A stretch of DNA of 59,755 nucleotides from Actinopolymorpha alba DSM 45243 (GCF_000373925.1 NZ_KB892775.1:103-59857); one strand, 5' to 3'. Positions 18,210 through 26,859 are shown, counted from the first letter of the stretch. Made by a program: numbers and translations. Notes: generated by a model not told the origin, from the sequence alone.

Positions 18210-18584
18210 GGCGGATCTCCGCTCCAGGTTTCCAGCGGCTCGCGGGAAGGCGGGACAAAAGGGCCAAGGACATTAACACGTCCGGCCACCTGGGGCTACT
18301 GGCTTTCGCCGGCGATGGGCTAGGAACACTGTTCGGCGCGAATTACACAAGTCTGGTTACAAATGTTGCCCATGTGGACCCCTGGTGTGGATGTGATCCG
18401 CTATGTGACACTGGGTCGCGTTCTTGGTGCTGACAGTGGTCGTACTCGCGTCTGAGGCGTCGGGTTCAGTCGCAATCCAGCGTCGGGTGGGACTGGCGCC
18501 GGGGTGGGACCAGTCGTGCCCAGCCAGGAGAACGTCGCCCAGGCGCAGGGATCGGGCTCAGATCAGGCTTCGCTCGGGAGGCGG
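18210..18584. other. 375-bp divergent intergenic region between the HelD-like and DUF1906/SH3b genes
   Basis: No coding frame is convincing. The centre (about 18355-18415) is relatively AT-rich, with GGTTACAAATGTT and two GTG/CAC-type motifs (TGTGATCC and TATGTGACAC at about 18398-18413) that could be promoter or regulator sites for either gene. I cannot assign a regulator. No c-di-AMP riboswitch core was found, although such leaders are common before cell-wall hydrolase genes. Confidence 0.4.
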
Positions 18585-20471
18585 ATGGTGTTTACTCCAC
18601 TCACCCGTACGTCAGGTCGACGGTTGTCCGGCCTCGCCGTCCTCGCTGTGATCACCACCCTGGTGGCGACGTTCGCCCGATCTCCCGAAGGTAACGCCGC
18701 GCCGGCACGGGAGCCGGTGGTGCGCACGTCGGCGGGCGAGCCCGCCTCGACCGCTGACGGGGCCGAAGCCGATCAAGCTGACGGAAAGCCCCGGCTCGCC
18801 GCCCCTGGCGCGACGAGGCGGGTCACCTACCGCGGCCTGCGGCTGGACGTTCCGGCGAGTTGGAAGGTCCATGACCTCGCGGCCAAGCCCTCGACCTGCG
18901 TGCGGTTCGACCGGCCGGCCGTCTATCTCGGAACACCGGGCGCGGATCAGGACTGTCCGGCCCGCGCGTTCGGGCGTACCGAAGCGCTCCTCGTCCAACC
19001 CGCCACCGCCCGCAACGCCGTCCGCCTCCCGGCCGCGGGGAGGTCACCGGCGACTCTTACGGTCGGCCGGAGCCCTTCCGTGGCCGCTGCTGGCGGGGCG
19101 GGCCAGGAGGCGAGTTTCGGGTGGGCGGGGACCGGTCTCGTGGTGACCGCGGCGTACGCCGACCGTCCCGAACTCGTCGACGCCATCATCGAACGCGCGA
19201 CGTACACCGGGCCCAAACGTGCGACACCGACAAACTCGCCTCAGGGCCTCAGCGACCGGCCAAGTCTCCCTGGCGGTTCGGCGACCACTCGCCTTCGTGG
19301 TAAGGGATTCGACACCTGCAGCGCTCCGTCGGCGCGCACCATGCGGGCATGGTTGGCGTCGCCGTACCGCGCGGTCGGCATCTACATCGGTGGTGTGAAC
19401 CGCGCCTGCCCCGACGGCAACCTCTCGGCCTCATGGGTCCGGTCGATCGCGAAAGATGGTTGGCGGACCATCCCGATCTACGTGGGTCGGCAGGCGCCGT
19501 GTGCGTTCCAGCGTGACCTGGGCCCGATCCGGCGTACGAACGTCGTCAAGCAGGGAAGGGATGCCGCGGTCGACGCGATCAAACGGGCGCAGGGATTCGG
19601 CCTCCCCGCCGGCAGCGCCATCTACTACGACATGGAAGGGTACGACACCAGCGACAGCGGCTGCAGCAAGGTCGTCTTGACATTCCTCAGCGCGTGGACC
19701 CAACGATTGCACGACTCTGGCTATCTCTCGGGTGTCTACTCGAGTGCGTCCTCCGGAATTCGGGATCTGTCGAAGGTCTATGTCTCCAACACCTACGTGC
19801 GTCCCGACGCGATCTGGTTCGCCCGCTGGGACGGCAAGGCGACGGTCTGGGGCGAGCGGTATGCGCCAGGCGTTCAGTGGAACAACCACCAGCGGATCAA
19901 GCAGTATCGGGGCCCGCACACCGAAACCTGGGGTGGCCGGCGGATCGAGATCGACAGCAACCGGGTCGATGCGCTGATCGGATCGGCAACCTACACCTAC
20001 TCGGTGCGCGCGAACGCTGCCCTGCGGGCACGGTCAGGTCCGGGTACGGGATACCCCGTGGTCCGTAGCTGGCCGGCCGGCGCACGCTTGCACGTCGTTT
20101 GCCAGACCACGGGAGGTAGGGTCGCGTCCACCCCGGTTTGGGACAAGCTCGCCGATGGCGGTTATGTCAGCGACAACTACGTGAGTACGCCGAGCAAGAA
20201 GGGCTACTCCGCGCCCATTCCCCAGTGCCGCTATCCCTTCACTGTGTGGACCGATGCGCTGACGGTGCGGTCCGGGCCGGGTACGTCGTACTCCGTGATC
20301 GGCCAGATCCCCTACGGCGGCATGGCCTACATCGTCTGCCAGAGGGTTGGCCCGAAGGCTGGGGACAGCTCCGTGTGGGACAAGCTCGACAACGGCGGCT
20401 GGGTTGCCGATTGGTACACCATGACGGGTGGGCGGCCTGGCTTCACCAAGCCGATCCCGCGTTGCCCGTAA
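18585..20471 (+). CDS. Secreted DUF1906 (glycoside-hydrolase-like) protein with two SH3b domains
   Basis: 628 residues. A signal peptide (about residues 10-38) is followed by a unique N-terminal domain. Next comes a DUF1906/Rv2525c-like TIM-barrel domain (GKGFDTCSAPSARTMRAW, GIYIGG, YYDMEGYD, YLSGVYSS, FARWDG). The C-terminus carries two bacterial SH3 repeats, each with ALRARSGPG or ALTVRSGPG. It probably acts at or binds the cell wall; the catalytic status of DUF1906 is unproven. I chose ATG 18585, right after GGGAGG; GTG 18588 has better spacing, and the frame extends 27 codons further upstream. Confidence 0.85.
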   Translation: MVFTPLTRTSGRRLSGLAVLAVITTLVATFARSPEGNAAPAREPVVRTSAGEPASTADGAEADQADGKPRLAAPGATRRVTYRGLRLDVPASWKVHDLAAKPSTCVRFDRPAVYLGTPGADQDCPARAFGRTEALLVQPATARNAVRLPAAGRSPATLTVGRSPSVAAAGGAGQEASFGWAGTGLVVTAAYADRPELVDAIIERATYTGPKRATPTNSPQGLSDRPSLPGGSATTRLRGKGFDTCSAPSARTMRAWLASPYRAVGIYIGGVNRACPDGNLSASWVRSIAKDGWRTIPIYVGRQAPCAFQRDLGPIRRTNVVKQGRDAAVDAIKRAQGFGLPAGSAIYYDMEGYDTSDSGCSKVVLTFLSAWTQRLHDSGYLSGVYSSASSGIRDLSKVYVSNTYVRPDAIWFARWDGKATVWGERYAPGVQWNNHQRIKQYRGPHTETWGGRRIEIDSNRVDALIGSATYTYSVRANAALRARSGPGTGYPVVRSWPAGARLHVVCQTTGGRVASTPVWDKLADGGYVSDNYVSTPSKKGYSAPIPQCRYPFTVWTDALTVRSGPGTSYSVIGQIPYGGMAYIVCQRVGPKAGDSSVWDKLDNGGWVADWYTMTGGRPGFTKPIPRCP

Positions 20472-20477
20472 GGGTGC

Positions 20478-20533
20478 CATGGTGTGTCAGAGGTTTCTCG
20501 GCTAAGAGACCGAGAAACCTCTGACACGCCATG
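20478..20533. repeat. Palindromic repeat family B, copy 1 (convergent-gene hairpin)
   Basis: The 18-bp arms at 20484-20501 (GTGTCAGAGGTTTCTCGG) and 20510-20527 are perfectly complementary around the loop CTAAGAGA. The pairing extends outward to 20478 and 20533 with one G-T. Related copies are at 46843-46888 (full) and 32317-32338 (half). It lies between two convergent stop codons and may serve as a bidirectional terminator. Confidence 0.8.
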
Positions 20534-20540
20534 AGCGGGA

Positions 20541-22202
20541 TCAGAGCGGGGGTTCGCCGGATCCGGAGAGGACGTCATCGGCGTCCACGATCCGGTAGGC
20601 GTACCCCTGCTCCGCAAGGAAGCGTTGACGGTGGGCGGCGAAGTCCTGGTCAACCGTGTCACGCGACACCACCGCATAGAACCTCGCGGCCCGGCCGTCG
20701 TGCTTCGGGCGCAGCAACCGGCCCAACCGTTGGGCCTCCTCCTGCCGGGACCCGAACGTCCCCGAGACCTGGATCGCCACGGCCGCTTCCGGGAGGTCGA
20801 TCGAGAAGTTCGCCACCTTCGACACCACGAGCAGGGAGATCTCGCCCGAGCGGAACGCTTCGAAGAGCCGCTGGCGTTCGCGGACCGTCGTCTCGCCCTT
20901 GATGATCGGCGCGTCCAGGCGGGCCGCGAGGTCGTCGAGTTGGTCGATGTATTGACCGATCACGAGGGTGGGCTCACCGCGGTGCTGGGCGGCGAGGCGT
21001 TCGACGACGCGGGCCTTGGTGTCGGTCGTGGACGCCAGGCGGTAGCGCTCGTCGGTCTCGGCGGTGGCGTACGTGAGGCGTTCGCTCTCGGTCAGCGTGA
21101 CCCGCACCTCGACGCAGTCGGCCGGCGCGATCCAGCCCTGCGCCTCGATGTCCTTCCACGGTGCGTCGTACCGCTTCGGCCCGATCAGCGAGAACACGTC
21201 GCCCTCACGGCCGTCCTCGCGCACCAGCGTCGCTGTCAACCCGAGCCTGCGCCTGGCCTGCAGGTCGGCGGTCATCCGGAAGATCGGGGCGGGCAGCAGG
21301 TGCACCTCGTCGTAGAGGACGAGGCCCCAGTCGCGGGCGCCGAAGAGTTCGAGATGGGTGTAGGCGCCCTTACGGCGGGAGGTCATCACTTGGTACGTCG
21401 CGATGGTGACCGGCCGGATCTCCTTGCGGGAACCGGAGTATTCGCCGATCTCGTCCTCGGTGAGGGACGTACGCCGGACCAGCTCGTCCTTCCACTGCCG
21501 CGCTGAGACGGTGTTGGTGACGAGGATCAGAGTGGTGGCCTTCGCGTGGGCCATCGCAGCGGCGCCGACCAGCGTCTTGCCCGCGCCGCACGGGAGGACG
21601 ACGACGCCGGAACCCCCGTGCCAGAACGCCTCGGCCGCCTGCTGCTGGTAGGGACGTAGCGCCCAGCCGTCTTCGACGAGGTCGATCGCGTGCGCCTCGC
21701 CGTCGACGTACCCCGCGACATCCTCGGCCGGCCAGCCGAGCTTGAGCAGCGCCTGCTTCACATGACCGCGCTCGGAGGGGTGGACGGCGACGGTGTCGCT
21801 GTCGATCCGCTGACCCAGCACCGGCTTGAGCTTGGCGCTGCGTAGCACCTCCTCCAGGACCGGCCGGTCCGTCGTGACAAGGACGAGCCCGTGCGTCGGG
21901 TCGTTCTCCAGACGAAGCCGGCCATAGCGGTCCATCGTGTCGGCGACGTCGACGAGCAGGGCATGCGGGACGGCGTACCTGCTGAACCGCAGCAGCGTGT
22001 CGACTACCTGCTCGGCGTCGTGACCCGCGGCTCGGGCGTTCCAGAGACCGAGAGGGGTCAGGCGGTACGTGTGGACATGCTCGGGGGCGCGCTCGAGCTC
22101 GGCGAAGGGGGCGATCGCCTTGCGGGCGTCGTCTGAGGCGGGATGTCCAACCTCGAGGAGCAGGGTCTTGTCGGACTGGACGATGAGGGGGCCGTCGTTC
22201 AC
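20541..22202 (-). CDS. DNA repair helicase XPB (bacterial type)
   Basis: 553 residues. The N-terminal damage-recognition-like region is followed by superfamily 2 helicase motifs: Walker A LPCGAGKT, DEVH (motif II), LTATLVREDGREGD with the XPB-specific RED element, and QRLGRLLRPK (motif VI). It is a 3'-5' helicase implicated in nucleotide excision repair or transcription-coupled processes. The GTG start at 22202 follows GGAG. The matching helicase-associated protein is encoded on the same strand at 27892-30141, about 5.7 kb away. Confidence 0.95.
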   Translation of the reverse strand: MNDGPLIVQSDKTLLLEVGHPASDDARKAIAPFAELERAPEHVHTYRLTPLGLWNARAAGHDAEQVVDTLLRFSRYAVPHALLVDVADTMDRYGRLRLENDPTHGLVLVTTDRPVLEEVLRSAKLKPVLGQRIDSDTVAVHPSERGHVKQALLKLGWPAEDVAGYVDGEAHAIDLVEDGWALRPYQQQAAEAFWHGGSGVVVLPCGAGKTLVGAAAMAHAKATTLILVTNTVSARQWKDELVRRTSLTEDEIGEYSGSRKEIRPVTIATYQVMTSRRKGAYTHLELFGARDWGLVLYDEVHLLPAPIFRMTADLQARRRLGLTATLVREDGREGDVFSLIGPKRYDAPWKDIEAQGWIAPADCVEVRVTLTESERLTYATAETDERYRLASTTDTKARVVERLAAQHRGEPTLVIGQYIDQLDDLAARLDAPIIKGETTVRERQRLFEAFRSGEISLLVVSKVANFSIDLPEAAVAIQVSGTFGSRQEEAQRLGRLLRPKHDGRAARFYAVVSRDTVDQDFAAHRQRFLAEQGYAYRIVDADDVLSGSGEPPL

Positions 22203-22309
22203 GCGATCTCCGTGACGTTCGTCGGGAACTCCAGTGTCGCAACCACGGGCAAGCCGTGGGTGTTCCGGTAGGTCAGAGCCTGCCAGGTTCGCCCGCCGCG
22301 CGGTTGTTC

Positions 22310-22397
22310 AAATGACCACGTATACGTGGCGCGTACCTACTTCACATGGCACCGACACCGTGTGAGGCAGGCAATGACCACGTATACGTGATCATTT
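22310..22397. repeat. Palindromic repeat family D, copy 1
   Basis: Two CACGTATACGTG palindromes (22317-22328 and 22379-22390) flank an inner hairpin TCACATGG...CCGTGTGA and the conserved string GTGAGGCAGGCAATGACC. The second copy is at 42986-43079. The element occupies the gap between the XPB gene start and the SnoaL-like gene end. Confidence 0.8.
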
Positions 22398-22444
22398 CGG
22401 CCCTGGGCGGCTCAATTGCCCAAGGGGGCGCCAGGCACCGTCGG

Positions 22445-22870
22445 TCAGCGTTCGGTCACGATGCTGCCGGTCTGCAGGTCATAGGGGAACGACACGTGCT
22501 GGTGGATCAGCTTCCAGGTGCCGTCGGTCTTCTGGAACACACGCGTGCCGCGTGACCAGGATTCGGCCACCTCCTTGCCGGGTTCGCGCACGACCATCTG
22601 GTTGAGCCCCCACGTGATCGCGATGTCGTCGCGGACGATCACCTGCAGATCGGGGATATCCCAGCTGAAGTCGCCCTTGGCGGCGTCAAAGCCACCTTGG
22701 CAGACCTTGCGGATCGCGTCGGCACCCCGATAGATCATCGGCGCCTCATGTTCGTACGACACCGCGTCGTCGGCGATCTTCGTCATCACGGCGTCGATAT
22801 CCTTGGCGCTCGCGTCCGCGAGCCACTCCGCGAACAGGTCACGGATTTCCTTCTCGGCGTTCTCGGTCAT
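22445..22870 (-). CDS. SnoaL-like / NTF2-fold protein
   Basis: 141 residues. An N-terminal helix (IRDLFAEWLADASAKDIDAVMTKIADDAVSYEH) and strands ending WKLIHQHVSFPYD form the cone-shaped SnoaL/DUF4440-like fold. The pattern resembles a ketosteroid-isomerase-like enzyme, but the substrate is unknown. It is the third gene of a minus-strand run with ArsR and AHSA1 genes, 39 bp after the AHSA1 stop, so it is probably cotranscribed. Confidence 0.85.
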   Translation of the reverse strand: MTENAEKEIRDLFAEWLADASAKDIDAVMTKIADDAVSYEHEAPMIYRGADAIRKVCQGGFDAAKGDFSWDIPDLQVIVRDDIAITWGLNQMVVREPGKEVAESWSRGTRVFQKTDGTWKLIHQHVSFPYDLQTGSIVTER

Positions 22871-22909
22871 GAATGGGCGCTCCTTGTTGTTGTTTATCGG
22901 TTGCGCGGC

Positions 22910-23359
22910 TTATCGGCGGGCCGCGACGTGGACGTCGAGTTTGTCGAAGCATTCCGTCCAGCCTTCGGCGTTGCCGTCGCGCATCGTCGCGGCTTCGTAG
23001 CCGGTCTGGAGGAAGGTCATCTCGGTCTTGGAGCCCTGTTCGGCCAGGGTGACGGTCACCAGGGTCTGCGGCCCGGTATTGCCGTGGCTGTCCTGCTGGG
23101 TGAGCGTGAAGATCAGCTTTTCGGGCTCCTTGATTTCCCGGAACTCCCCGAACTCGCGATGCACCTCCCCGGTGGGAGACCGGAACTCCACCCACCAGCG
23201 CTGGCCCGGGCGGGCGTCGACCTCGCAGGCGTTGACGGTGAATCCTTTGGGGGCGAAACACGTACTGATGTCCTCGGTGCGCACCCAGTTTTGAAAGACA
23301 AGGTCGCGCGGAGCGTCGAAGATCCGGACGATCGAAATCGTCTCCGTGGCGTCAGTCAT
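22910..23359 (-). CDS. AHSA1/SRPBCC-family protein
   Basis: 149 residues. The opening IVRIFDAPRDLVFQNWVRTEDISTCFAPKGF and the closing GNAEGWTECFDKLDVHV are typical of the bacterial AHSA1 branch of the START/SRPBCC fold. Its hydrophobic cavity probably binds a small molecule; no reaction is known. The start codon lies 8 bp inside the upstream ArsR gene, so the two are translationally coupled. ArsR-AHSA1 pairs are a recurrent arrangement in actinobacteria. Confidence 0.9.
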   Translation of the reverse strand: MTDATETISIVRIFDAPRDLVFQNWVRTEDISTCFAPKGFTVNACEVDARPGQRWWVEFRSPTGEVHREFGEFREIKEPEKLIFTLTQQDSHGNTGPQTLVTVTLAEQGSKTEMTFLQTGYEAATMRDGNAEGWTECFDKLDVHVAARR

Positions 23360-23735
23360 CGCGCTTTCCGTTCTTCTTCTCGAGTTCGGACTTCTTTTCC
23401 ATGTCTGCGTTCTCCGTCTGCTGCTGGGCGAGTCGCTCCTCCAACTGGTCGAAGCGGTCGTGCCAGAGATGCCGGTAGGTGTGCAGCCAGTTGTCGATGT
23501 CGGCGAGCGGATCGGCCTTGATCTGGCTGGGTCGGCGCTGCGCGTCCCGGCTACGGCTCACGAGTCCGGCCGCCTCCAGGACGGCCACGTGCTTCGACAC
23601 CGCACGAGGCGTCATGGCGAAGGGTTCGGCGAGCTCCGCGACCGACACGTCTCCGCTCAGAAGGCGTTCAAGGATCGCGCGCCGCGTCGGGTCGGCGAGT
23701 GCCGCGAACGCCGCGCTGAGCCTGTCACGGGCCAT
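23352..23735 (-). CDS. ArsR-family winged-helix repressor
   Basis: 127 residues. The winged helix covers about residues 5-75, with ALADPTRRAILERLLSGDVSVAELAEPFAMTPRAVSKHVAVLEAAGLVSRSRD. The C-terminal tail is charged and probably helical (Lys/Glu-rich from about 100). It lacks the metal-binding cysteines of ArsR or SmtB, so the ligand is unlikely to be a metal. It is the first gene of an ArsR-AHSA1-SnoaL operon, with palindromes at 23749-23766 just upstream as a likely operator. Confidence 0.9.
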   Translation of the reverse strand: MARDRLSAAFAALADPTRRAILERLLSGDVSVAELAEPFAMTPRAVSKHVAVLEAAGLVSRSRDAQRRPSQIKADPLADIDNWLHTYRHLWHDRFDQLEERLAQQQTENADMEKKSELEKKNGKRDD

Positions 23736-23748
23736 TGGGAACCTCCAA

Positions 23749-23766
23749 GTTCCGGAACTAATTAGT
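23749..23766 (-). promoter_or_regulatory. Overlapping palindromes upstream of the ArsR gene
   Basis: GTTCCGGAAC (23749-23758) and ACTAATTAGT (23757-23766), two perfect 10-bp palindromes, overlap 14-31 bp upstream of the ArsR start. They are a plausible autoregulatory operator and promoter; no footprint data are available. Confidence 0.45.
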
Positions 23767-23834
23767 ACCGTACGCCGCGTGACCAGAGGAGGTCAAGGCG
23801 TTCCGATGTCCGCTCTGAGAGGTACCGTGCCGTC

Positions 23835-24281
23835 ATGCTCGCTCGAGACCTGGTGGAGGACTATCCGGCGGTGAGCGTCGACGCCGACGCTCTTGAAGCC
23901 GCGCAGCTGCTCGGCCGGCACCGCCTACCGGGCCTGGTTGTGACCGCCGAGGACCGGCGGCCCATCGCGGTGCTCCCGGCCTCCCAGGTGGTGAGGTTCG
24001 TGATCCCGAAGTACATCCAGGACGACCCGTCGCTGGCGAGGGTGATCGACGAGAAGGCTTCCGACCGGATCGTCCACGAGCTCAGCGGTCTCAGAGTGGG
24101 TGACCTGCTACCCGAACGCCGATCAGAGCTGCCCGTCCTCCACGCTGACGACACCGTGCTCGAACTCGCGGCCGTCATGGCGCGCTTGCGCAGCCCGCTG
24201 GTCGCGATCGTGGACGACGGTCACCTCACCGGGGTGGTGACGGCGTCCCGGCTGCTGGAGCTGGCGCTCCACGACACATGA
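23835..24281 (+). CDS. CBS-domain pair protein
   Basis: 148 residues forming two CBS motifs (about 1-65 and 88-148). The second contains LPVLHADDTVLELAAVMARLRSPLVAIVDDGHLTGVVTASRLLE. CBS pairs bind adenosyl ligands such as ATP, AMP or c-di-AMP and regulate partner proteins. The stop codon overlaps the ATG of the transporter by 4 nt (ATGA), so this is likely a nucleotide-sensing regulatory subunit of that transporter. Confidence 0.88.
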   Translation: MLARDLVEDYPAVSVDADALEAAQLLGRHRLPGLVVTAEDRRPIAVLPASQVVRFVIPKYIQDDPSLARVIDEKASDRIVHELSGLRVGDLLPERRSELPVLHADDTVLELAAVMARLRSPLVAIVDDGHLTGVVTASRLLELALHDT

Positions 24282-25561
24282 CCCTGTGGATCGCGGTCGC
24301 GGTCTTCGTTGGGGCGTACATCTTCATCGCCACCGAACGCATTCCCAGGCTCGCCGCCGCCCTGGGTGGCGCGGCCATCGTCCTGGCGCTCGGCGTGGTC
24401 GGCGCCGAGGACATCTTCTTCTCCGAGCACACCGGGATCGACTGGAACGTCATCTTCCTGCTGCTCGGCATGATGGTCATCGTCGGAGTGCTCCGCCAGA
24501 CGGGCATCTTCGAGTACCTCGCGATCTGGGCGGCCAAGCGGGCCGGCGGAAACCCGTTCCGAGTGCTCGTCCTGCTCTGCCTGCTCACCGCGGGCGCGTC
24601 GTCCCTCCTCGACAACGTCACGACCGTGCTGCTGGTCGCGCCGGTGACGCTGCTCGTCTGCCAGCGTCTCGGCGTACGCCCGGAGCCGTACCTCATCGCG
24701 GAGGTGCTCGCCGCGAACATCGGGGGTACGGCGACCCTCGTCGGTGACCCGCCGAACATCATCATCGCCAGCCGCGGCGACCTGTCGTTCAACGACTTCC
24801 TCGTCAACCTGGCGCCGTTCATCGTGGTGATTCTGGTGATCTTCGTCGGGCTCTGCCGGGTGTTGTTCCGGCGGGCGTTCGTTGCCGACCCCGACCGGGT
24901 GGCGCAGGTGATGGCGCTGTCCGAGCGGGAGGCGATCACCGACGTACGCCTGCTCCGTCGCAGCCTGGTGGTGACGGGACTGGTACTCGCGGGCTTCGTC
25001 CTGCACTCGGTGCTGCACGTGGAGCCGTCCATCGTGGCGCTCCTGGGCGCCGGGCTACTCGTCGTCGTGAGCGGACTCAGCGCCGGCTCCTACCTGGAGG
25101 ACGTCGAGTGGGAGACGCTCGTCTTCTTCATGGGGCTGTTCGTCATGGTCGGCGCCCTGGTGAAGGTCGGCGTCATCGACAGCATCGCGGGCTGGCTCGC
25201 CGACGTGACCGGTGACCGGCCGGCGCTCGCGGTCACGGTCCTGTTGTTCGGGTCGGCGATCCTCTCGGCCGTGGTCGACAACATCCCGTTCGTGGCAACG
25301 ATGAGCCCGGTCGTGGCGCAGCTGGTGGCACCCGGAGCGCCGCTGGCCGGCTACACGGTGCTGTGGTGGGCGCTCGCGCTGGGCGCGGACCTTGGCGGCA
25401 ACGCGACGGCCGTCGGCGCGAGCGCCAACGTGGTGGTCCTCGGGATCGCCAAGCGCAACGGCGTTCCCATCAGCTTCTGGGAGTTCACCAAGTACGGCTC
25501 GGTGGTCGCGGCGACCACGGTTGTGCTGGCCCTGCCGTACCTCCTGATCCGCTACCTCTAA
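24278..25561 (+). CDS. ArsB/NhaD-type ion transporter (SLC13-like IT superfamily)
   Basis: 427 residues with about eleven hydrophobic segments in two inverted repeats. Each half has a re-entrant-loop signature: LLDNVTTVLLVAP with GGTATLVGDPPNIII in the first, and VVDNIPFVATMSP with GGNATAVGASANVVV in the second. Family members export arsenite, exchange Na+/H+ or carry dicarboxylates. There is no ars gene set nearby. Coupling by ATGA overlap with a CBS protein suggests allosteric control by a nucleotide. Confidence 0.88.
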   Translation: MTLWIAVAVFVGAYIFIATERIPRLAAALGGAAIVLALGVVGAEDIFFSEHTGIDWNVIFLLLGMMVIVGVLRQTGIFEYLAIWAAKRAGGNPFRVLVLLCLLTAGASSLLDNVTTVLLVAPVTLLVCQRLGVRPEPYLIAEVLAANIGGTATLVGDPPNIIIASRGDLSFNDFLVNLAPFIVVILVIFVGLCRVLFRRAFVADPDRVAQVMALSEREAITDVRLLRRSLVVTGLVLAGFVLHSVLHVEPSIVALLGAGLLVVVSGLSAGSYLEDVEWETLVFFMGLFVMVGALVKVGVIDSIAGWLADVTGDRPALAVTVLLFGSAILSAVVDNIPFVATMSPVVAQLVAPGAPLAGYTVLWWALALGADLGGNATAVGASANVVVLGIAKRNGVPISFWEFTKYGSVVAATTVVLALPYLLIRYL

Positions 25562-25675
25562 CCTTCTGCTCCGGATGTGTTGACTGTCCAACTGGCCTTG
25601 TTGGTTGCCCTGGCCAAGACTGGCCGTCCGTGAGGGGAGCATTCGCGTGCGCGAGGTACGACGAGGGGTGGCGGC

Positions 25676-26470
25676 GTGACGGGCTACCGTGCGGTGATCT
25701 GTGACCTGGACGGCACGGTGTACCGCTCCGGCGTCCCCTTCCCCGGCGCGGTCGATGCGCTCGCCCGGGTCCGGGCGGCCGGGGTACGCGTCCTGTTCGT
25801 GTCCAACAATCCGCTCCGCGACGCCGCGTCCTACGCCGAACGCCTCTCGAAACTCGGCATTCCGACGGAGCCGACCGACATCCTCACGTCGGGAGCGGTC
25901 ATGGCCCGCTGGCTTCGCGCGCACACACCCGGCGCCCGGGTGCTGCTCCTCGGGGAGGACAGCCTCCGTACCGAGCTCACTTCCGCTGGCGCGAACATCG
26001 TCGACCGCGGTGAGGAGGCGGAGGTCGTCGTCGCGTCGTTCGACCGGACGTTCAGGTACGCCACCTGGCTGGAGGCGTTCCGGGCGATCCGCGCGGGCGC
26101 CCGCTTCGTCGCCACGAACCCCGATCCGACCTGTCCAGTGGAAGGCGGTGAGGTACCCGACTGTGGCGGCATCATCGCGGCGCTGGAAGCCACCACTGGG
26201 CACAGCGTCGAGGCGGTCGCGGGGAAGCCGTCCTCGCTCATGCTGGCTGCCGCGTTGGAGGCGCTCGGCTGCTCGGAGCGGGAGGTTGTGATCGTGGGGG
26301 ACCGGGTGGGTACGGACATCGAGCTGGGCCGTCGCGGCGGCGTCGCGACCGCGCTCGTCCTCACCGGCGTCACCAGCCGCGACATGGTTGCGGACCTCGA
26401 CCACCCTCCGACGTACGTGATCGAGAGCATCGCCGAACTCCCCGCCCTCGTCGCAGGTCAGCTCACCTGA
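25676..26470 (+). CDS. HAD-superfamily class IIA phosphatase (NagD/PNPase-like)
   Basis: 264 residues with the HAD motifs: nucleophile CDLDGTVYR (residues 9-17), motif II FVSNN, and motif III/IV VAGKPSS followed by IVGDRVGTDIELGRR. The C2a cap between about 75 and 180 is the NagD type, used on small phosphorylated sugars, nucleotides or glycerol phosphates. GTG 25676 has GAGGGGTGG upstream. The gene is monocistronic, after the transporter pair. Confidence 0.9.
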   Translation: MTGYRAVICDLDGTVYRSGVPFPGAVDALARVRAAGVRVLFVSNNPLRDAASYAERLSKLGIPTEPTDILTSGAVMARWLRAHTPGARVLLLGEDSLRTELTSAGANIVDRGEEAEVVVASFDRTFRYATWLEAFRAIRAGARFVATNPDPTCPVEGGEVPDCGGIIAALEATTGHSVEAVAGKPSSLMLAAALEALGCSEREVVIVGDRVGTDIELGRRGGVATALVLTGVTSRDMVADLDHPPTYVIESIAELPALVAGQLT

Positions 26471-26550
26471 CGCCGTGAGGTGGGGAGTTGGCGCGTGAGG
26501 TGCGAACGGCCGACCGTCCGGTACGTGAGACATGAGGCCGCGCCTTCGAG

Positions 26551-26597
26551 GATCATGAAGGATTTTGGTCATATAGCGACGAAAAGTCTTCATGATC
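26551..26597. repeat. Palindromic repeat family A, copy 3
   Basis: Perfect arms GATCATGAAG (26551-26560) and CTTCATGATC (26588-26597) are separated by 27 nt. The interior is diverged from copies 1 and 2 apart from CGACGAAAAG versus CGT(A/C)CCGAAA. It is one of three repeats (families A, H and C) filling the 496-bp gap at 26471-26966, where I see no gene. Confidence 0.7.
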
Positions 26598-26614
26598 ATG
26601 GTCCACCGGTCCGG

Positions 26615-26690
26615 CGAAGTTGATCAACGGTCCCGGATCCGGTTGCTCGCCGCTGCCGGCGGCCGAATAGCCCGCCGCTGATCAACTTCG
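26615..26690. repeat. Palindromic repeat family H, copy 1
   Basis: CGAAGTTGATCAACGG (26615-26630) and CCGCTGATCAACTTCG (26675-26690) pair with one mismatch around a 44-nt GC-rich interior. A half-copy with related interior lies at 47133-47180, and a more diverged hairpin at 33077-33139. Confidence 0.6.
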
Positions 26691-26859
26691 TTCCGACGAT
26701 CCGGAATAACCATGCGCTGGCGAGGGCATTTGAATAGGCCTCGCGGTATCTCCCGAGGACGCACGCTGGATTCGCCTTGCCTGGTGACGACTTGGCTCGC
26801 GGGGACCTGAGGACCTGGCGCGCGAGGACGCGAACTGGTCTTACATCCGCTGGACTTCA

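Noticed and set aside
18210-18330. Rifamycin-associated element upstream of the HelD-like gene
   Set aside because: GGGGCTACTGGCTTT at about 18292 has only a loose resemblance and no inverted right arm.
18400-18584. c-di-AMP (ydaO-type) riboswitch in front of the SH3b cell-surface gene
   Set aside because: The required conserved core blocks are absent; only generic GGGT and GGGGA strings occur.
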